From NCBI GenBank assembly GCA_003170035.1, contig PMZX01000533.1, forward strand, positions 19,510 through 29,506: a stretch of 9,997 bases of DNA, given 5' to 3'. This DNA is from Myxococcales bacterium (GTDB lineage: Bacteria; Myxococcota_A; Polyangia; Fen-1088). Position numbers and translations under genes: made by a program. This document shows, piece after piece, positions 5,057-9,997 of this stretch. Position 1 is the stretch's first letter. Every line of letters starts with the position of its first letter. The notes under the pieces are model-generated. The model was not told the DNA's origin, ran no database searches, and was given only the letters and a program-made list of their open reading frames with translations.

Positions 5057-6591
5057 TAGAGATCGTGCCCCGCATACGACAAATTGAAGCTCTTGTTGCA
5101 GAGCGGGAAATCGGAGATCTGGCCCCCGCGCATAGCCATGGCCAGGCCCAGCCAGTTGTGAAACGAAGGATCGACAACCTTGTAGGTGACGAGCCGGCCC
5201 ATGTCGTCGGTGGCGGCGACATGCACGATCTCGCCTCGCCAACCCTCGACCAGGACAACAGCCAGCGCGTGCGGGCGGGCACCAGCGAGGGCGACACTGC
5301 GCGCCCCGTCGGGCAGCGCCGCGACCTGTTCACGGACAAAGGCAATCGAGAACTCGGCCTCGCGCCGGCGGATCTGGGCGCGCGCCATCACCCCGCCCGA
5401 CGAAGCGGCAGCGGGCTCGATGCTCGTTTGACGAAAGATTCCCACCGGATGGTCACGCCGCACGTCGCGGTCGCAGCCGCTGGCGCGGGCAGCAACTCCA
5501 ACCAGGCCAAGTGTCTCGGCCAGGGCGGCCGTCACCACGCCGGTCCCTTCAAAGCGTGAGACCACGGCGGGGGTCTGGAACACAACGTCTGCAATGTGGA
5601 GCAGATCGACGTCCGCTGCGTTCAGGCGGACCAGAAAGGAATCGCGGACCGCCGAGGGAAGATCGAAACGCACGCCCCCGGGGATGACCAGCCCGCGGCC
5701 AAAGCGGCTGCCGCAGATCTCCAGCGAGAGATTGAGAAACTCGCCGCGCAGCCGGCCAAACCAGGACGCCCCAGGCAGGTAGCCCACGTCATTGCACAGG
5801 GCACCGAGATCGCCGACGTGGTTGGCCAGTCGTTCCAGTTCCAGCGCGATGCCTCGCAGGACCTCGGCTTGCCGCGGCGGCGCGGCGCCTGCCAGGGCCT
5901 CCAACGCCATGCTGTAAGCCAAGGCATGCCCGACACTGGTATCACCCGCAATTGTCTCGGCGATGGCCAGGCGACGAGCAGGCTGCGAGCGGAGCAACAA
6001 GGCCTCGGCGCCACGGTGCTGGTAGCCGAGCTGGATCTCCAGATGGAGGACGGTTTCCCCGTGGCACTGGAAGCGAAAGTGACCCGGCTCGATGATTCCC
6101 GCGTGTACGGGGCCAACCGCCACTTCGTGGATTCCAGGGCCCTCAACCCGAAAGAAGGGATACGGGTCGGGACCTCGGGGTGCGTGCGAACCCCCCTCCA
6201 GATCGGAATGGCGGCGAAGAGGCTTGGGCCAGGGGTGGCCTTCGGGAAGGATGCCGTGTTCTTCCAGGATCTCGCGTTCGAAGCCTTGCGCCTGGACGAG
6301 ATCGGGGGTCAGCGCCGGGTAGCGATTGTCCAGCGGAACGGCGGCGCAGAGCAAGCCCAGGAGCCGCCTCCTGTCGTCAGCCAGCACGGCGAGCAGAATC
6401 CGGCCGGCTTCCAGGCCGGGCAGGACCGTCAGCGCCGCCAGCCGCACCTCTGCCGAGCAAGCGTTCAGAACCGCCCGCCGAAAATTGTCCATCGTCATCA
6501 ACGGGACATCGGCAAGCGACAGGGCTTCGCCGTTGCGGGCTGTGCGCAGCGGCGGCGTCATTGTGGAGGCCGTGCTTGCGTCGCTGTTCAT
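5056..6591 (-). CDS. Ehr-type large subunit: HyfG/HycE/NuoCD-like protein without NiFe ligands
   Basis: A 511-residue fusion of a NuoC-like part (about 35-125; YPALTP at 91-96, FEREILEEHGILPEGHP at 104-120) and a NuoD/NiFe large-subunit part (about 145-511; VGPVHAGIIEPGHFRF 159-174, LGYQHRGAEALLL 188-200, ELERLANHVGDLGALCND 251-268). In real group 4 hydrogenases two CxxC motifs bind Ni and Fe. Here the first, after the conserved Glu212, reads A215-G-D-T218, and the second reads DP-S476-F-H-N479, so all four cysteines are gone. The C-terminus is not followed by the usual cleaved hydrogenase extension and ends near NKSFNLSYAGHDL. The position of the quinone-site tyrosine of Nqo4 is Gly216. It is therefore neither a classical hydrogenase nor an obvious quinone reductase; the reaction is unknown. 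The start at 6591 overlaps the preceding stop (TGATG), with GAGG at 6603-6606; Met11 is an alternative. Confidence 0.9.
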   Translation of the reverse strand: MNSDASTASTMTPPLRTARNGEALSLADVPLMTMDNFRRAVLNACSAEVRLAALTVLPGLEAGRILLAVLADDRRRLLGLLCAAVPLDNRYPALTPDLVQAQGFEREILEEHGILPEGHPWPKPLRRHSDLEGGSHAPRGPDPYPFFRVEGPGIHEVAVGPVHAGIIEPGHFRFQCHGETVLHLEIQLGYQHRGAEALLLRSQPARRLAIAETIAGDTSVGHALAYSMALEALAGAAPPRQAEVLRGIALELERLANHVGDLGALCNDVGYLPGASWFGRLRGEFLNLSLEICGSRFGRGLVIPGGVRFDLPSAVRDSFLVRLNAADVDLLHIADVVFQTPAVVSRFEGTGVVTAALAETLGLVGVAARASGCDRDVRRDHPVGIFRQTSIEPAAASSGGVMARAQIRRREAEFSIAFVREQVAALPDGARSVALAGARPHALAVVLVEGWRGEIVHVAATDDMGRLVTYKVVDPSFHNWLGLAMAMRGGQISDFPLCNKSFNLSYAGHDL

Positions 6592-8069
6592 CAGGGCACC
6601 GGCCTCACGACGCGGGCGGCCTGCTCAAATACGTCGCGCAGGGGTTGCGGCATCCACAGGCCGAGCAGCAGCAGGAGGGCGAGCGGGAACACCACCAGCA
6701 GCGCGTCCACAGGTCCCGCCGGTTGCGGCCTGGCCTCTTCAGGTGGCGTGCCCCATGCGATCGAGGTGGCGTGTCCGAAGGCGCCGATGAACACGATGCC
6801 GGCGGCCGCCAGGAACGTGACCAGCAGGGCGATGGCATGGGCGTCCATGGCCGCCTTCACGATCTGCAACTCGCTCATGAACACAGCGAAGGGCACGACG
6901 CCAATCAACGCCAGCAGGCTAAGGAGAAGCCCGCTGCCCCACAGGGGCGACGCGCGCAGGGTGCCCGGCATGCGGCGCATGTCGTGGGTGTCGTAGATCT
7001 GACCCAGGCGGCCCGCGCAGAAGAATCCAAGCGACTTGCACACCGAGTGATTGAGGGTGTGGAACATGGCCGCGAAGGTGCCCAGGCCACCCAGCCCCAG
7101 CCCGACCGCGATGATGCCCAGATGCTCGACGCTGTGGTAGGCGAGCAGGCGTTTGACGTCGCGCTGGAAAAGGATGAAGGCCGCGGCGACCAGCATGGAA
7201 ACGATGCCGAAGAGAGCCACCAGGCCGAGCGCCCAGCCCGTGCGTCCGGTTGCCGCCTCGACGACCGGGATGTAGCGCATGATGCAGTAGAGGGCGGTAT
7301 TCAGCATCACGCCCGAGAAGATGGCGGACACCGGCGCGGGCGCCTGGCTGTGGGCGTCGGGGAGCCAGGTGTGCATGGGGGCCAGACCCACCTTGGTGCC
7401 ATAGCCGACCAGGATGAACAGGAACCCGATCTTGAGCGGCGCGGGATCGAGTAGGGGCGCCACCTCGCGCAGCCGCGTCCACAGCATGGCGTCCGAGGGA
7501 ACCGGCAGGGTGCGCGTGGCAGACGCACCCACCAGCAGGGTGCCCATGAAGGCGATGGCGATGCCCACCGAGCAGATCACCAGATACTTCCAGGTCGCCT
7601 CCAGCGACTCGCGTGAACGGTGAACTCCGATGAGGAACGTCGTCACAAGAGTGGTCGACTCGATACCAACCCACATCAGTCCGAGGTGGTTGGATACCAG
7701 CACCAGGGTCATGGCAGCCAGCGAGCCGAACCAGAGGGCGCCGAAACGGCGTGCGGAGCGACGGTCCAGGGCCTGCGGGCTGTGGCGAAAATATTGACCT
7801 GCAAAAACCGTACTCAGCACGAATACCAGAGCCAGGAGCACGAGGTGATAGGCGGAGAGAGCGTCGAGGAACAGCCAGCCTCCGAGCGCGTTCAGCGGTC
7901 CAGTACCAAACACGGCGGCAGCCAGGCAAGCTGAGACCAGCCCCGTGGCGAGTACGCCCGCCGTGAGCACCGCCAGTACGGCGCGCGCTGATCTCAAGAG
8001 CAGACACAGGCCCGCGCCAGCGGCCGGGAGCGCCAGCACAACGATCAGGAGGAGCGCCGGTTGGCCCAT
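6591..8069 (-). CDS. HyfF-like antiporter-type membrane subunit
   Basis: A 492-residue, strongly hydrophobic protein of the NuoL/M/N-MrpA/D family, expected to have about 14 transmembrane helices and to take part in ion pumping. Family landmarks are present: Glu137 in WVGIESTT (the helix-5 glutamate), Lys226 in YGTKVGLAPMHTWLPDAHSQ (helix-7 lysine), the following PAPVSAIFSGVML (245-257), Lys306 in RDVKRLLAYHSVEHLG, the His337/His341/Lys345 set in FHTLNHSVCKSLGFF, and Glu400 in FMSE. The charged chain is thus complete and the protein looks functional. The ATG at 8069 was chosen because it follows the hyfE-like stop after 2 nt, has AAAGG at 8076-8080, and directly starts the first hydrophobic helix. 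An upstream extension of the frame overlaps the previous gene and is not membrane-like. Confidence 0.93.
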   Translation of the reverse strand: MGQPALLLIVVLALPAAGAGLCLLLRSARAVLAVLTAGVLATGLVSACLAAAVFGTGPLNALGGWLFLDALSAYHLVLLALVFVLSTVFAGQYFRHSPQALDRRSARRFGALWFGSLAAMTLVLVSNHLGLMWVGIESTTLVTTFLIGVHRSRESLEATWKYLVICSVGIAIAFMGTLLVGASATRTLPVPSDAMLWTRLREVAPLLDPAPLKIGFLFILVGYGTKVGLAPMHTWLPDAHSQAPAPVSAIFSGVMLNTALYCIMRYIPVVEAATGRTGWALGLVALFGIVSMLVAAAFILFQRDVKRLLAYHSVEHLGIIAVGLGLGGLGTFAAMFHTLNHSVCKSLGFFCAGRLGQIYDTHDMRRMPGTLRASPLWGSGLLLSLLALIGVVPFAVFMSELQIVKAAMDAHAIALLVTFLAAAGIVFIGAFGHATSIAWGTPPEEARPQPAGPVDALLVVFPLALLLLLGLWMPQPLRDVFEQAARVVRPVP

Positions 8070-8071
8070 GG

Positions 8072-8725
8072 TCAGCCTTTGAGGAGATTGAGCTGATCCA
8101 CGTCGATGTGATCGAACTCGCGGTTGATTTGATGGATCACAATGCCCATCACGAAGACGCCGACCAGCAGGTCGAGAAGCAAGCCCAGCTCGACTACGAA
8201 AGGCATCTGCGCGGCCAGGCTCTGGCCGAAGATATAGGCACCGTTTTCGATGAGCAGGTAGCCGATCACCTGCGTGATGGCCTTGCGCCGGCTGACCAGT
8301 ACGAGAAAGCCGATGAGGAAGGTGGCGAAGGAGGTGGGAACGAATAGGTGCGTGGTTCCAGCGGCTGGCAGGGCCAGCACGGTGGCCAGCCAGAATGAGA
8401 TCCCGACCAGGACGCCGGCCAGCAACACCGAAAGATGCAGACTGACGAAGGGCTCGACGTCGCGGCGAACGCCCGCATCGCGCAAGGCGCGCATGAGCAA
8501 ACGGGGAATGAAGATCGCCTTGAACGCCAGCGCGCTCGCGGCCATGACCAGGACGTGGACTAGATTGGCCGAGGGCGTTTCCAGGTAGTGCACCACGGGC
8601 AGGAGCGCCAGCGCCGCCCCTTGCAACGCTGAGGCCCGCACGCACGCCGCCAGACGGCTGCTGTAGACGACGTAGAGATCGAGCGCGAGAACCGCGAGCA
8701 AGAGGAAATCGGCGTATCCGGTCAT
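8072..8725 (-). CDS. HyfE-like (NuoK-type) membrane subunit
   Basis: A 217-residue integral membrane protein with about six to seven hydrophobic helices. Its second half resembles NuoK: SRRKAITQVIGYLLIENGAYIF (about 145-166) and VVELGLLLDLLVGVF (177-191), followed by the soluble end NREFDHIDVDQL (201-212), typical of HyfE. Acidic residues inside the membrane, Glu160, Glu179 and Asp185, are plausible counterparts of the two buried NuoK glutamates and suggest a role in proton transfer. The start at 8725 overlaps the hyfC-like stop (ATGA) and has GAGG at 8732-8735, 6 nt upstream. Longer readings of this frame upstream are Arg/Gly-rich and lie over the hyfC-like gene, so they were rejected. Confidence 0.92.
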   Translation of the reverse strand: MTGYADFLLLAVLALDLYVVYSSRLAACVRASALQGAALALLPVVHYLETPSANLVHVLVMAASALAFKAIFIPRLLMRALRDAGVRRDVEPFVSLHLSVLLAGVLVGISFWLATVLALPAAGTTHLFVPTSFATFLIGFLVLVSRRKAITQVIGYLLIENGAYIFGQSLAAQMPFVVELGLLLDLLVGVFVMGIVIHQINREFDHIDVDQLNLLKG

Positions 8726-9639
8726 GGGGTGCCTCGATACAGGAGCACGGCCAACCCGAGTGCCGCGATCACCGAGGCCCCGACCAGAAACTGCGGCACC
8801 CTGAGCAGGCGGATGCGGACGGTCACCGATTCGACGATGCCCACCAGCACGGCCACGGCGGCGGCTCCGGCCACGAAGACCCCTGCGCCCAGCGCTCCCC
8901 CGGCCGGCGGAACCGGAAGCACCATGTGCACGAGCAAGCTGGCGAAGAGAAACAGCTTGACCGCGCTGCCGTAGAGCACGAAGGCCAGGTCGGGGCCGCC
9001 GTGATCCAAGACCATCACCTCGTGGATCATGGTCAACTCCAGGTGGGTGGTCGGATCGTCGACGGGGATGCGCGAGTTCTCGGCCAGCAGCACGCCGAAC
9101 AGAGCCACCGCCGCTGCCGGCAGGGCAGGATGCGCGGGCCCCCAGGTTTGCCACGGCGACGCCCACGCCTCGGCGAACGAGGCGGTGCCCGCGGGCACGC
9201 AGACGATGGCGAGCACCAGGAAGAGCGCGGGTTCCGCCAGGGACGCGAAGGCGGCCTCGCGACTTGCCCCCATGCCCTCAAAGCTGGAACCGGTGTCGAG
9301 TGCGGCGGCCATGGTGAAGAAACGACCGAGCCCAAGCAGATAGGCGAAGAGAATGACGTCGCCCGAAAAGCCGAGAGGTGAGGACGCGGCCCCGAGTGGC
9401 GTCAGCAGCCCGGCCGCCAGCGCGGCGGCCAGGCTTACGATGGGACCGGCGCGGAAGAGCCAGGTCGTGGTGCGGCTGTAGACCGCGCCCTTGTGCAGGA
9501 GTTTCCACAGGTCGAGGTATGGCTGCCAGAGCGGCGCCCCTTTGCGGCCCGCGAACCAGGCCTTGGTGCGGGCGATGATGCCGACCAGCAGGGGTGGCAG
9601 CGCCAGCAGGAGCGAGAGGTGAAGGATAGTTACTCCCAT
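8722..9639 (-). CDS. HyfC-like (NuoH-type) membrane anchor subunit
   Basis: A 305-residue, eight-helix-type protein that anchors the peripheral arm to the membrane and, in complex I, forms part of the quinone cavity. Motifs: GRKGAPLWQPYLDLWKLLHK (31-50), the family signature after the first helix; SSFEGMGASREA (118-129); ENSRIPVDDPTTHLEL plus TMIHE (187-207) with conserved Glu187, Asp194, Asp195, Glu201 and Glu207; and ESVTVRIRLLRVPQFL (270-285). The VDDP-THLELTMIHE version is typical of hydrogenase-4/formate hydrogenlyase anchors rather than NuoH itself. The start at 9639 is one base after the hyfB-like stop (TGACATG), with GAGG at 9647-9650 at 7-nt spacing. Length and motifs are normal. Confidence 0.94.
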   Translation of the reverse strand: MGVTILHLSLLLALPPLLVGIIARTKAWFAGRKGAPLWQPYLDLWKLLHKGAVYSRTTTWLFRAGPIVSLAAALAAGLLTPLGAASSPLGFSGDVILFAYLLGLGRFFTMAAALDTGSSFEGMGASREAAFASLAEPALFLVLAIVCVPAGTASFAEAWASPWQTWGPAHPALPAAAVALFGVLLAENSRIPVDDPTTHLELTMIHEVMVLDHGGPDLAFVLYGSAVKLFLFASLLVHMVLPVPPAGGALGAGVFVAGAAAVAVLVGIVESVTVRIRLLRVPQFLVGASVIAALGLAVLLYRGTP

Positions 9640-9640
9640 G

Positions 9641-9997
9641 TCAGTGCCTCATGGCTCCGGGCAACTGCCACAGCAACAGCGCCACCAAGGTTGCGAGGAC
9701 GTAGACGAGATAGAGCTGCATGCGGCCGTGCTGAATTACTCTCAGACCGTGGGCCGCATGCAGAAATCGGCGCCAGGCCGGCACCAGCACGCGCTCGCCG
9801 GCCATGTCGCCCACATGTTTTTCGAAATGGGCCTTGGTGGGAAAGATTCCATCGGGCAGTCCGCCGTGGGTTCGGATTTGCAGAACGCTGGCAAAGGGCG
9901 CGAGCACGGGATCGGCGAACGACGTGGCCGTGTACTGCATGCGCGGTGTCGGGTGGGGGTACCCGCAGCCCCAAGTTGCGGCCAGGGCAACCGGGCG
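9641..9997 (-). CDS. HyfB-like (NuoL-type) membrane subunit, C-terminal part only
   Basis: The last 118 codons of a gene that continues beyond the window. The first visible residues contain TWGCGYPHPTPRMQYTATSF, the characteristic C-terminal motif of the HyfB/HycC branch of antiporter-like subunits. The chain continues through a soluble stretch (KAHFEKHVGDMAGERVLVP) and ends with HGRMQLYLVYVLATLVALLL, one transmembrane helix. The ATG at 9940 is internal and should not be taken as the start, since the family motif extends upstream of it. The missing N-terminal part should hold about a dozen membrane helices. It is the first gene of this operon that can be seen; the promoter is outside the window. 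Confidence 0.88.
   Translation of the reverse strand, partial: RPVALAATWGCGYPHPTPRMQYTATSFADPVLAPFASVLQIRTHGGLPDGIFPTKAHFEKHVGDMAGERVLVPAWRRFLHAAHGLRVIQHGRMQLYLVYVLATLVALLLWQLPGAMRH

Noticed and set aside
5596..7454. Long plus-strand open frames opposite the large subunit and HyfF-like genes
   Set aside because: The minus-strand products are clearly conserved proteins; the plus-strand readings have no motif and biased composition.
4307..9997. Active hydrogenase-4 or formate hydrogenlyase
   Set aside because: The gene order fits, but all four Ni-Fe cysteines of the large subunit are missing, so H2 chemistry at a NiFe centre is not possible.
4307..9997. NADH dehydrogenase (complex I) operon
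   Set aside because: Motifs of the anchor, HyfE-like and HyfB-like subunits are of the hydrogenase-4 branch; there are no nuoA, J, K-order or nuoEFG genes in view.

Overview
The window is GC-rich, densely coding bacterial DNA. A large protein with a pseudo-receiver domain and a DUF4388 (PatA-type) domain, a style common in Myxococcota and related deltaproteobacterial lineages (Desulfobacterota, Binatota and similar), suggests an organism of that broad group. This taxonomic guess is inference from family style and base composition; there is no rRNA or other marker to settle it.

Layout. Positions 114-1330 (+ strand) hold a two-gene unit: pyrE (orotate phosphoribosyltransferase), overlapped by one base (TGATG) by a gene for an unrecognised lipoprotein. 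Only 9 bp away and convergent, positions 1340-3856 (- strand) hold an 838-residue protein: pseudo-receiver, DUF4388 domain, helical/winged-helix-like segment, then a disordered Pro/Ala/Ser-rich tail carrying a family of degenerate repeats and a conserved-looking C-terminal segment. A good -10 box and a CRP/FNR-like palindrome lie upstream of it. Positions 4003-4074 (- strand) encode tRNA-Cys(GCA).

Positions 4307-9997 (- strand) hold one tightly packed operon that runs off the window end: hyfB-like (C-terminus only), hyfC-like, hyfE-like, hyfF-like, hyfG-like, and a small subunit in which a HyfH-like diferredoxin domain and a HyfI/NuoB-like domain are fused. Every junction is a start/stop overlap or a gap of 1-2 nt. 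The gene set is that of a hydrogenase-4/complex I type membrane complex. The large (catalytic) subunit, however, has lost all four cysteines that hold the Ni-Fe centre, and at the C-terminus reads DPSFHNW, similar to NuoD/Nqo4. This fits the poorly understood energy-converting-hydrogenase-related (Ehr) complexes, thought to be evolutionary intermediates between group 4 hydrogenases and complex I, whose reaction is unknown. The ferredoxin-type clusters and the NuoB-type cluster are intact and the antiporter-like subunit keeps its charged residues. The complex therefore probably couples electron transfer to ion movement, with an unidentified electron acceptor in place of protons or H2.

Most interesting for follow-up: the cysteine-free large subunit with neither the NiFe ligands nor the quinone-site tyrosine of complex I, the fused iron-sulfur subunit, and the repeat-bearing tail of the DUF4388 protein.
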